From Triops longicaudatus (Eukaryota; Arthropoda; Branchiopoda; Notostraca; Triopsidae), in the NCBI GenBank assembly GCA_022885665.1, contig JAGQDJ010000001.1, positions 124,001-188,000 on the forward strand: a DNA stretch of 64,000 bases, in the 5' to 3' direction. This document shows, piece after piece, positions 1 through 10,167 of this stretch (within the stretch, counting starts at the first letter, position 1; each line of letters starts with the position of its first letter). Position numbers and translations under genes: made by a program. The notes under the pieces were generated by a model. The model had not been told where the DNA came from. It ran no database searches and saw only the letters and a list, made by a program, of their open reading frames with translations.

Positions 1-66
1 GCTTTGGCCTAGCGGTCGAAGTCATGGACTTCTGATCGCGAGGTAGTGGGTTTGAGTCCCCATGTC
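1..66 (+). repeat. tRNA-like pol III head of repeat
   Basis: An A-box-like TGGCCTAGCGGTC near 5-17 and a B-box-like GGTTTGAGTCC near 49-59 sit at tRNA spacing. The copy at the other edge of the window has a perfect GGTTCGAGTCC B box. This fits a tRNA-derived SINE head rather than a functional tRNA: the stems pair poorly and the sequence runs directly into repeat sequence. Confidence 0.55.
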
Positions 67-1499
67 AGAAGTTTGATTTTTCAGGGGGACAAAAGTACCA
101 ACTTCCCTGTCTTGCTTCCTATGGATCCTGGTACATCCCAATAAAATGGAATTGCTAAGAGTACCACGGGAAGTAGGAGAGGGGGTAGGAAAGTGTGAAC
201 GAGGCCTCGAAAAGCATGATACATACATCGCACATCGGCATCGTACATCGCACTTTTTCCTATGTTATTCCTTATGGGATTTCAAACTTTTTGGCTCCTG
301 AGACGCCCTCAGGGCATAATTTCACATTCAAGCTCAGTTTTCCCGCTTATTTGAAGGGCTAGCGCAATAATTCTTACAGATTCGGAATCCTCTCGTCGAG
401 GCTGACAATTTCGCATTCCTTGATTCCCAAATTGCAGACATGTCGGTTAAATAGGTTACGTCAGAATTACCATAATCTTTGTAATTCCAATAAATTTTAT
501 AAGTACGATAATAACGTTACAGTACAACAAACTTTTATTGGCAGAAATAAAATTACTACTGTGAATTTGTCGCTGTCAAGCGCGACTAATTCGCTAGAAA
601 TTTTATTACAAGCACTTTTCTTCTGTAAAAAAATTGCGGTGCTTTTTCACGCACCCCAATACACAAATACCTAATGGTATTTTCGAAAGTTCTGACGACC
701 TCATAGCCGAAATCTTTTCATACATCTCGACTGGTCTGAAATAAAGTATTTTCACGATGAAAGAAGGTAAAATATAATAATCACGCGCAATTTTGGCATA
801 AATGTTGTGTATCACGGCTTGATCCATTTTAACAAAAAACACGCAATTTTACATTCTTAGAAATAATATAACGAGAGGCAATAAGACCACTTTAGGCAAG
901 GGACATAGAAATCATACACATTAACATGAATGAATTACAAATTCCATGTGCGAATCACGTTGGGACCCAAAGTTCTCCTTCCTGCTGTGTCACCATTGCT
1001 TGCTCGAACCCTTCGCTATTTGCTAGAACACTTGCTCTAATATACGACGCATGATACCGATCCGGAGATGCGTGAACCCTTATAAAAAATTATAGTAATA
1101 AAATCGATAAATAAAAAGATATCGTTTCCTTTTACCTTAGGTTGAATGTTCGTTGGTGCGAAACGTTATAACTCGGATTCAAGTCTTGGTATAAATCCTG
1201 GACGCATGCTCACCACCAGTTACGAAAACACTCTTCCACGTGTGTTTCCTAATGTCAATTCCAATTTCCTAGTGGCATAATTAGCATTATTTTTTAATTT
1301 TTTTATTCGTAGGCAAAAGCTACTTGGACAGCTTTCCAGAATGTGTTTGTGCGTTTTCAGGTGGGTAGTTTGTCTAAGTAGCCTTCGATGCTTGTATATT
1401 GTTCTCCAGAAGCGTCAAACGGAACAGGTGTCATAATTTTGTACAAGTAGTTCAGCAACGCTGTCTGAAAAGTAAAGTAACATGGAATCGTTGGAGTTT

Positions 1500-1775
1500 T
1501 CAGTCACAAAAACCGGAGAGGCGAACTTCTTCTTCGATACTGGTTCGGCTGGAGCCACTGGCGCCGCTGTCACTACCGGCATCGCTCAATGGCCCCTTCA
1601 AGCTTCTATTGCTGTTGATATGCGTTGTCATTGCTCTTTCGATAGCTTCTTCGATTTGGGTAAACTCAGATGGATTTCTTAGCACTTTCACGGACGAAAG
1701 CAACTTTTATTCGATAGCGAATCAAATAAATCGTTTAAAAGTCATACCAGTTTCTGCACCGTACGGAGTAGTTAT
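1500..1775 (-). pseudogene. Exon-like ORF inside left repeat arm
   Basis: Read on the minus strand, a pyrimidine-rich acceptor (CTTTTTCCTTAG) near 1780 precedes an open frame rich in Ser, Gly and acidic residues, ending at 1500. It is nearly identical to the protein encoded at 61606-61856 in the right arm. Compared with the right arm it carries a short insertion just after the acceptor, and about 215 bp are missing after the frame, including a downstream coding piece and its donor. No known family was recognised. It may be a gene fragment carried by the repeat. Confidence 0.4.
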
Positions 1776-2029
1776 CTAAGGAAAAAGGTATTTAGTTACT
1801 ATTTAACAACGCTTGAGATATATAAGCTTAGGCTTAATTTAGGTCACGGAAATATTGAAAACCTATCGAAGAGAAATTTTGCACACGCACGCGAAAACTT
1901 TTGAAGGTTTGCTATTCACATTTAGCACTTAATGGTCGACATTTTCAGAGAAGAGTGAGAAACCAAATTTGAAAAGATTCCGGAAGATTAGAGAAGCAAG
2001 ACGTCAAACTGCACTGTAGTAATAACACA

Positions 2030-2278
2030 CTAATAATAATACTAATAATAATATAATGATTATAGAAATAGTAGTAATAATAGTAACAGTAATAGTGATA
2101 AAAATATTAATAACACATTTAATAATAATAATAATTATTATTATAGTTATAGTAATATTAATAGTAATCATATCAGTAAGTAATACGAAAGGCAATAGAG
2201 AAAGTAGAATGACAAAAAGTAGTAGTAATAGTAGTAGTAATTATAAAAATAATAATAATAATAATTATAACAATAACT
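2030..2278. repeat. TAA/AGT trinucleotide-rich microsatellite
   Basis: Degenerate runs of TAA, AAT, AGT and related triplets. The counterpart lies near 61150-61370 in the right arm, so it is part of the repeat unit. Long predicted ORFs across it are artefacts of triplet periodicity. Confidence 0.85.
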
Positions 2279-2908
2279 CATTTTCACGCCAATTCAAACA
2301 AACTTACGGTATTCGCGTACACCCCGTTTCTGGATCACTTGTACCTAGTAAGCTGTCACCAAGATTTGTCCACTTGCTTGACCAATTGACACCAGAGCTT
2401 AGGATCAGGAACTGGATACTAAGCCAACATTTTGCACAAACACATTTTAGTGTAGTATGGATAAGATTAGCTCATGTCTTTAGGATAACCCAATCCTAGA
2501 GCGAACCAAAAAATTGTTAGGAACTCCGTGTAATGAAGAGCGGATTCAAGTATCCCAATGGAATTGATACACCGACTTGGACACTTGGATATTATGAATG
2601 GACACCGACTTGGCAGTTTGTTGTTTTGGACTATATCCTGTTGAGTTCGTCAATACTGGAAAAACTCCCCATGTCACACATTTGCCTTTCGACGAGGTGC
2701 CCACAACACTTCTTCTCTGGAGGCTATCAGAGCTTACAGTTGAGCTTTAGCAATGAAACGGACTGTATGATTCAGCGCGCACTCAAGATGTTTTTGCTTC
2801 CCCAGCCTAACCCAAGCATTGCATAGCCACCTAGCGGTGAGAATGGCTTAATTGGCACGACGCTCAAATCTGCTGTTTTGATATGAGAGGACGTGTGAAA
2901 ACGGCCAG

Positions 2909-3370
2909 GTAAAGTTTTCGTTTTGTGTGGTACCTTTCGTTAAAAAAAGAATATGAATTGCGGAACTACCTACATTTGATCAGTTCTAGCACAGACGTCG
3001 GCAACACCGCGCGGCCATAAGTTACCTTACGTGATTACCACATTCAACCTTGATCTCTACGTAGCTTTCTTCTACAGTGTGCGAGACCATTTTTTCTTTG
3101 CACTTGTGCGTAATTTAGTAATTTTCAAGATTGCCTTATTTGTTATTACAGTACGTCATTTATTGCAGCTTTTATAACAAGGTACGTTTGAGCAACACAG
3201 GTGTGCGATAGCTTTCGAAAATTGCCGTCATATAGAAACAGTATTGCTTAGAGCGAAATAATTGGAGTACATCGCTGCCAGGTGTTCATAAGTTGCAAAA
3301 GTACTGACCTAAGACCAATATGGTATAGCTGGAAAATTTTCTCAAAAAACTTAAGTTACAAGCCTTTTGT
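2909..3370. other. Intergenic spacer
   Basis: AT-rich sequence between the left repeat arm and the trypsin pseudogene. No coding exon, RNA gene or clear repeat was seen. Confidence 0.5.
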
Positions 3371-4180
3371 TCAATTCAGGTAACGAGTCGTTCGACTGTA
3401 AGCTCGTGGCCAATTTCTCTTCGCACAGCCGTATCCCCAGCTAACTAATCCAATATGATGCACACGTTCGACTGTTGTCTCTTGACAATTTATGGGACTG
3501 CCTGAATCCCCCTGCAAATAGAAAATCTCTCTTGCGAAACAGTTGTAAAAGTTTATAATAAAATCTTGTTGACACTTGACAGCCATCAGATCTCATCTTG
3601 TACATGCAAAAGTTGTCATCAGTAATAGCAGTTGGGAAAATCCGATACGGCCAAGTAGTGCATCTAGCGTTATTGAATACAGTCATTTGAAATTCTCGAA
3701 GTATCTGATGTATACTTATGAGTGCACCCCCGCACATGTACGTGTTGTGAATATACAAATAAGCCTGTCATGGCTATTCAGTTACTCCTGCCGGAGTGCC
3801 TCCCACAATACGATTCTGGAAACAAATGTAATACCTGTTATAATTTATTTTTTTGCAGGAAAAGGGGTTAATAATTCAGTAAAAATATGGAGGAATTTAA
3901 TGTATGTATTGAAATTATGTTCATTGTATGAAAAACAAGTTGTGGAAGGAAGTTTTGACAAGCTTGGTAATGCTACTCACTGAGCCCTTAATTCCACAAT
4001 GACACGATACGTTTCCAGTGACAGGCAAGCTTGCTTGCAGAATGGGTCTCTAAATAACATGTTTTCACGAATTGGTTTTATAAATAAGAAAACACTTACG
4101 TGAGATATTTGCATTGAATCTAAGATTTGTTGTAATTCTTGTGGCCCTTTTTCGGGAGTTTTGCGCTCACTTAAGGAGAC
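3371..4180 (-). pseudogene. Trypsin-like serine protease pseudogene
   Basis: Exon remnants match the intact protease at 4766-6364 in the same order. They are a propeptide exon (4180-4100, containing ELQQILDS), a CHCGIKGS exon (about 4040-3981), an RIVGG exon from 3815, and a GDSGSP exon (3511-3371). The RIVGG exon has two in-frame stops (TAG, TGA) where the paralogue has the two Trp codons of EWPWQA. It then jumps from CGGAL to ILREFQMTV, which removes the catalytic His and Asp segments and their introns. The active-site motif reads GDSGSP instead of GDSGGP. No signal-peptide exon was found. It is a decayed tandem duplicate of its neighbour. Confidence 0.85.
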
Positions 4181-4765
4181 CTGATATAACCTACTCGATA
4201 AAAAGTCAGTATGGGAAAAGGAAAAGCGTGACAATAGAAAAAACGAGCTAGGTCACTTGCTGTAAGATTTTTTCTCGTCGCTTTCGTTTTTTTTTTTATT
4301 TCAACAGTTTCGCAGTCATAAGTCCTTTTTGTACTCAAAATTCAATTTACCATCTTGACCTTGACAGCTCTACCAACAAGACAAAAAGTTTCGGTTTGCA
4401 CGGAGCTTTCAGGAATAAATATCACCAAAATCCCTCATGCTAAAATTACGGTAATATCTATTATACTCATTGAACAAAATATACAAATTTATTTAAACGT
4501 AAGTTTTCGTACTTATTGACGGCGATTTTGTTATTTCAGTAGGATTTTCTTGCTTGTATTTTCTGGCCCACACCAGCTATCGACTAGATTTTTTTTCGAC
4601 AACTTTAGCACTTTTTTGTGACAGCAATATTTGCTGCTACACGTGTATTTACTAATCAGGTGATTTTTCACTTCAGAAAATTTGTCGTAACAGAAACAGC
4701 GTCTCAATTAAATGCATCGAAAGAGACGGCAAATTAAACAATTCCACAACTCTGCTGCCACATGT

Positions 4766-6364
4766 TTAGATATTGCAAAATTGCTGACCTATATTGCAGG
4801 TAAGAAAATTTACTGGACAGTATCGTGGGAAAATCGTCAAATTACCCGCCGTTTTGTCGATCCAATTCAGATACTCGGTCACCCGAGTGTAAACACCTGG
4901 CCAATTTCTTCTCGCACAGCCTTTCCCAAAACTGACTATTCCAATTTGGTAGGCGCGCCCAGTCGTTGTCTCTTGCCAGTTTACAGGACCCCCCGAATCT
5001 CCCTACGTATTTGAAAAGGGTATTGCAATTCAATAGCTATTCATAAAGTTAAGAATAATAGATTAGTACTTGACATGCATCAGATCCAAGTTTGTACATG
5101 CAAAACATGCTATCCGTAACAATTTCAGAAGACATTCGATAGGGCGAACTAGTGCACTGAGTTCTGTTCAGAATTGTCATTTGGACTTCTCGGAGTCTCA
5201 TTGAAACGGAACCTCCTTCAGAAGTTCTTCCCCACCCTTGCGGTAACGACGCGTTTTTTTATTATTATTTCAAAAATACTAGCGACGCAGTGTATTACTC
5301 ACTAAGTAATAGACTTTTACCTGTAACGGTTGCTTTCATACGTTGGAAGTCCGTAGCTTTATACTTGTACGGTAAACATACAGGCTTTATGAAAGCACTG
5401 TACGATGGTACTGGGGCGGTAAGTTTCAGCAGTGCGATATCGTTCATTACAGCTACAAGACAAGAACAATGTTACGAGTGTAATGGTCTTAATAATTCCA
5501 TACCATTTTCGTCGTAATTTTCGTGAATATTTATTGAACTCGCTGTTGTGACCTATGGTAAATTCGTTAGAAAGCCAGCATGTTACAAGTTCAAGGTAGT
5601 GAACGCTCACATGCTTTGCAGCAGCGATATTCTTTACATTGTTGAACCCGAGGTAAATCTCCACATTGCTCATACCACTAACACAGTGAGCTGCTGTAAT
5701 GACCCAGTCGTAATTTAGAACAGCACCTCCACACATGTAGGTTTTGTCTATATACAGAAAAGCCTGCCATGGCCATTCCGTTACACCAGCAAGAGTGCCG
5801 CCCACAATGCGGTTCTGGAACGAAATATCTTTGCGATTACAACTTACAATCGTTCAACAAAGGGGTTGGGAACAAATGTTCTGTTACATAAAACTTGTTT
5901 GTAAATTAAGTTGGGGATTTTCATGGCACGTAAAAGAACACAATTAAGCAGTCGTAGATTAACTGAATGTAAAATTACTTACTGCACCCTTAATTCCGCA
6001 GTTACACGACTCTGCTACGGTGGCAGGTGAGCTTACATGCACGGAGGTTTTCTACAAAATGTATTTTATCCTATTGCTCTTGTATTTGAACCATGGTGAC
6101 CTACGTTATTTGGTTTGGTTGAGTCAAGAATCTGTTTCAGTTCGTCTGTCACTACTAGCGGAATTATGCGATTGTTAAACGTTGCGTGGGGTCTCTAATG
6201 AAAAAAAAAAATCAAGAGATTTTCTAAATCTTTGAATTCTGCAAATCTGCGGGGTAGAAAAAGATACATAAGAGCTAGCATACCTGAAAATTTTGTGGAT
6301 AGGTACTCACTGCCGCTCGGAAGCAAACAGCGAGAAGGAAAGTCACAGTCAGTTTTTCTATCAT
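4766..6364 (-). CDS. Secreted trypsin-like serine protease (S1 family)
   Basis: Seven exons on the minus strand (6364-6311, 6194-6105, 6051-5983, 5814-5553, 5452-5321, 5236-5070, 5002-4766) give 336 residues in one frame. Exon 1 encodes a signal peptide (MIEKLTVTFLLAVCFRAA). A short propeptide follows, containing CNCGIKGA, whose Cys probably tethers it to the protease domain. The activation site is NR/IVGG. The catalytic triad is visible: His in WVITAAHC, Asp in NDIALL and Ser in GDSGGP, with VTGWGR between. It is probably a chymotrypsin-fold endopeptidase of digestion, the extracellular matrix or immunity; the substrate cannot be read off. A dead tandem copy lies just downstream. The exon 4 donor was chosen because it restores frame with exon 5. 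Confidence 0.88.
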
Positions 6365-8866
6365 GGTTCGAACATGCTCCACTGGCGAGGATGGAGGTCA
6401 CGCAGGTTGATTTTATATGTACGATAAGCTTACTTATCAGAGTTAAATTAATTCGTTTCGGTTAAATTATTTTGCACGTCGTAAAAATTTCCAGCAAATG
6501 CCCTTTCTATGTGGTCCAATTAAATTTTACGTACCCCAATAACGCGCACCTGCAGAATGAGTTATATGACTGTGCGTATATTAAGTGTTTATCTGGATTT
6601 GCCAGGCTTCTGGTTTGCTTGCGTGTCGGTAGTGACAAGCAGAAGTACCTCTGGTTTCAAACCCTGCAATTTTTCATTTTATTTATAAAAAAAATACTAC
6701 AACTCATTGAGGCTGCCAGGATTTGAGAAGAAACATGTTAATATTGAGTAAGCTGACGACGTAAACGTAAAGCTGTTACTTAACACCAGTAAGTAATTCT
6801 GGCGAATACATATAGGTTATCAACGGATAATCGGCGTGATAATCTTATTTCATGATTCGTTTTCTAAAAAAAAAATGTGCAACTCATTTCTCGCTGAAAT
6901 GTTAGTGTTTCTAATCTTACTTTAGCTGACTGAACTGAATCAAAAGCTTTCGGAAACGGGCATCGGATTTTTGCAAATATGCTGTAGTTGCTGAAAGAGT
7001 ATTGGAGCTTTTATGCAGTGTAGGAAACGTATTACAATATAAAAGAAAATTCGTTCAAGAATGAAACTCGCAGAGAAAATAGCGTCCCTCAAAACTGTTT
7101 GAAGGAATATTGGTGACCATACGAATACAAGCGGTGCCTAATAAAATTACAGCACATTTTCAGAGCATGTTTGTGTCGTATATCACCTGAAAATAATGGG
7201 ATCGTGTACAGTACAACTTAATTATGTACAGTGCGCTCAAAAAGAAAACGTAATAATAATATTAATAATAACAAAATTTTTCTGGAAAAGGGAGACAGTG
7301 CGCGCAAGCAGTCCAGACATTGCTGGAAACATTCCTCGTTTTTCCCCGCCCTCCCAACACAGCCCCGGGCTCGGCGGTGCCTGGACATGCAGGTGTCATT
7401 TGTGCGCGTTATCCCCATAACATTTTTATGGACTGTACTGTACATGCAACCTCAGGAAATGCCCTACTTGTATAACCTCATACCTTTCGTTAATGTGGAG
7501 TCGATTTATCTGTGGATATGAATTGCTCTAATTAATTTATATCCTTTCTTTTAAAGTTTGAACATATTACACTTTTATTTTAATTTCGTAGAATTTGTTT
7601 AGCTTATTTATATTGTGTCTTTTTTTCATTATGGCTGTATGTTTGTTAACGTAAACGTATTTCAGATTTCCAAGGAACACTGTGCCATAAATGTTTTTTC
7701 ATCAATTTATACAACTATACACAGGGCCGGATTTAGATATATGTGCGCCCTGGAGTATAGCACATAATTCTGCACCTTTTTCACAAAAGTTTGCGCAAAA
7801 TTCTAGGTATAGTATGTAATGGTTTGTTTTTAAAACATATTACCTCTTTTGGTTTCTTTATTGAACTTCAACCCTCAACTGAACGCGAGGCCCAAGAGCA
7901 TGCGAAGTTCATCCTCCTCAACCAAGAAGTCGACCCTTCCTCACCTGACTCGAACCCTTCCTTTCTTGGCCTGACCTTGAAAAGATAGCTGTGCGAAAGA
8001 ATGCGCGATTTGTTCAAATTATTATAAATATCTCCTTTCCAATGAAGACAACAACCATTGAAAATATATATCACTCCATCTAGATTTTTTTTTCTTTTAC
8101 ATTTTTCCACGCCCGACACGTTTCACTAACTTCTGTCGTTTCTGAGAAAACTGTCTTGCTTCTTTTCCGACATGAATGAATTATGTAGAATACTACTGTA
8201 CTCTATAGACAAAACACAGACTTCGTAGTTTGTTTAGTTTGAACCAAATGGTTACGTTCTTCGCAGAACGATCTGTATTTGCTTCATTGCGGATGTGGGC
8301 GCGCAAGTGTTGGTATTTATTTCAAGTTTGCAATTTGAAATTGCGTTTGAAATACCTGAAAACGATTCCTAATATTGGTTGCACCTACTAGTAGTGTTTC
8401 CATAGTAGAGCAAGATGAAAACGCCTTTAAAACAGTCCTAATTCAGTCATGCTTATGAGCTCTCTGTTGGTAACTCCTTCAACGAGAACTTTTTCCCCTT
8501 TATTTGGTGAAGGTTTCGTGACCTAAACTGCATTACCTTTGTTTTCGCTCGTTGCATTCGCATAGGTGATTAAACTTTCAATGTTTACAGTTTAGTGCGT
8601 GAACTCATTAAATCGAGTAAACGAATGTACATAGTTCTTGAAGAGTTTTTCCGAAAAATGACGAAAAACAATTCAGAATTGCAACCGGATTTTCTTTCTC
8701 AACTTTCGTATTTGTTAAAGCCGGAGAAAACGCGAACTTTCGCGTATAGTACTATTGTAAAGCCTTAAAACTTTTGTTCAATTCTAAATCCCTCTACCGG
8801 AACTTCATAAGTCACCTATTAAGCATTGCTCCTCGTGAGCAGAGGGAAAAGGTGAAAGGCTAGAGA
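6365..8866. other. Intergenic region without recognised genes
   Basis: Mostly AT-rich. A GC-rich patch lies at about 7300-7410. A B-box-like GGTTTCAAACC lies near 6653, with no convincing tRNA fold. A transposon-like terminus lies near 7734. Short ORFs here show no conserved motif. Confidence 0.5.
7734..7770. mobile_element. DNA-transposon-like terminus (CAGGGCCGG type)
   Basis: The sequence CAGGGCCGGATTTAG followed by GTGCGCCCTGG resembles the ends of many small non-autonomous DNA transposons. The partner end was not found with confidence, so the element is partial or truncated. Confidence 0.3.
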
Positions 8867-8874
8867 TATAAAAG
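8867..8874 (+). promoter_or_regulatory. TATA box of the YSP-repeat gene
   Basis: TATAAAAG lies 83 bases upstream of the start codon at 8957. A start of transcription about 25-30 bases downstream would fall near 8898, close to an initiator-like CCAGTATT at about 8891-8898. A strong TATA box suits a highly expressed secreted structural protein. Confidence 0.55.
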
Positions 8875-8956
8875 CTAATGTTTTTGTTTTCCAGTATTAG
8901 TTATTTTTGCTCCAGAGTTGAGAGTAGTCCAGCTATCCGTTATACCATTAAACGCA

Positions 8957-9807
8957 ATGCGGAAATTTGTAAGCAACCTTACTGGTTTATTACGAGCTGT
9001 ACTAATTCTTGTGTTACACAGGTATTGTTCTCCTTGGTGTGTTTAGCTCTTACTTCGGTTCAAGCTGGACGTGTTCGACGAGATGGGAAGAAGGCAGTAG
9101 CTTACAAACATGAAATCATAGCTCCACCTGCTGCAGTATATTTTGTGCCACGACCCGTTTACTGGCCTGTGAAGCTTCCAAAACTTCCGCCCGCTATGCC
9201 ATCTTCCGTGCCCGAAGTTCCAACATATTCACCTTCTATTCCCTCTTACTCACCTCCGTCACCATCCTATTCACCCCAGTCTCCGTCTTACTCGCCTCCT
9301 GCTTCCTCTTATTCGCCTCCGTCACAACCTTACGCCCCTGAAATGCCTGCCATGCCATCTTATTCAGCTCCTTCGTACTCTCCGCCATCCTATAGTCAAC
9401 CCATGCCTTCGTATTCTCCCCCCATGACGCCATATAGTCAACCTATGCCTTCGTACTCTCCACCCCAATCACCTTACTCGCAGCCGATACCATATGCTCC
9501 ACCTATGTCTCCTTATGCTCCTCCGCAGTCTCCGTATTCTCAGCCTATGTCCTACGTACCACCGATGTCCCCATACGGGCAGCAAGCACCTCAACAATTG
9601 CCTACGGGAGATGCTGCCAGTGACGCTGCCCTCCAGCAGCAGACCGTTCCGCCGGCAGCGGACGCATCTGCTTCTGCCGAGTTGCCCGCTGCTCCTGATG
9701 TCGCTAGTGCAAGTGCAGCAGCTGATGGATCAGTCGACGCTGCCTCTTCTCTCGAGAAGGAAGAAGGTAAAGCAGAAGTTGAAGCTGCAGGTCAAGCGGG
9801 TGTATAA
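8957..9807 (+). CDS. Secreted Tyr-Ser-Pro-repeat protein
   Basis: Two exons, 8957-8968 (only 12 nt) and 9022-9807, joined across a 53-nt GT-AG intron, give 265 residues. The join creates a textbook signal peptide, MRKFVLFSLVCLALTSVQA, followed by the dibasic RVRR. Without this intron the frame has only a poor N-terminus. Residues about 71-188 are imperfect repeats of YSPP, SYSPPS, YSQPMPS and YAPP. The C-terminal 70 residues are low-complexity Ala, Ser, Asp and Glu. Proline- and tyrosine-rich secreted repeats are typical of extracellular matrix, cuticle, adhesive or shell proteins, and the tyrosines could be cross-linked. No homologue was recognised. The repeat resembles the RNA polymerase II CTD heptad, but the signal peptide argues against a nuclear role. 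Confidence 0.8.
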
Positions 9808-10167
9808 GTTGTTAGACGATTGGTAATTTAAGAAGGAAAGAAATACATTATGTGTTTGTATTGGACGATCTTATTATTTTTGAAATACTTTTACAGTTTC
9901 ACCTAGCATGCGCTTTTTGCAAAGTTATCATCAGTTTGCAAAATACTATGTTGAAATTTTATGGGAAGAAAATTTTCAGTAAATTCGATTTAAACTAAAA
10001 ATAGACGAATCTGTTGCTCAAGGCTCTCAACAGATGGCATCTGTTGTCAGTCCGCTTGCAGTCGTGAAAGCGACGGGGAAGAGGAAGTGTTTATCTTCCC
10101 AGGTAATCGTGGCAGGTGTTAAATGCGTTGGGGTCATAATACAGGTCCCAACATAATCATTTGAACC
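9808..10167. other. Intergenic spacer
   Basis: Holds the 3' untranslated part of the YSP-repeat gene and the upstream region of SLC35B4. No further feature was seen. Confidence 0.5.

Larger units (their letters stand above)
1..2908 (+). repeat. Left arm of large inverted repeat
   Basis: This stretch reappears as its reverse complement at 60211-63552, with roughly 90 percent identity by eye plus indels. Shared landmarks, in order, are a tRNA-like head at the outer end, an exon-like segment near 1480-1770, a TAA/AAT-rich microsatellite near 2030-2275, and a segment near 2330-2700. The last shared bases are the CGGCCAG at about 2902-2908, after which the two sides differ. The left arm is shorter than the right mainly because it lacks about 215 bp next to 1480 and a tandem duplication near 2300. 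The arm may extend beyond base 1. No transposase or reverse transcriptase was recognised, so the class is unknown. Confidence 0.85.

Noticed and set aside
606..842. Minus-strand 78-codon ORF in the left arm, with a counterpart in the right arm
   Set aside because: The right-arm version has stops and frame changes, and neither looks like a conserved protein; the similarity comes from the repeat itself.
2004..2499. Long Ile/Asn-rich ORFs on both strands
   Set aside because: They follow the trinucleotide microsatellite, which is open in several frames and not coding.
6600..6665. Possible tRNA gene with GGTTTCAAACC
   Set aside because: The B box is imperfect and no cloverleaf or A box at proper spacing could be drawn.
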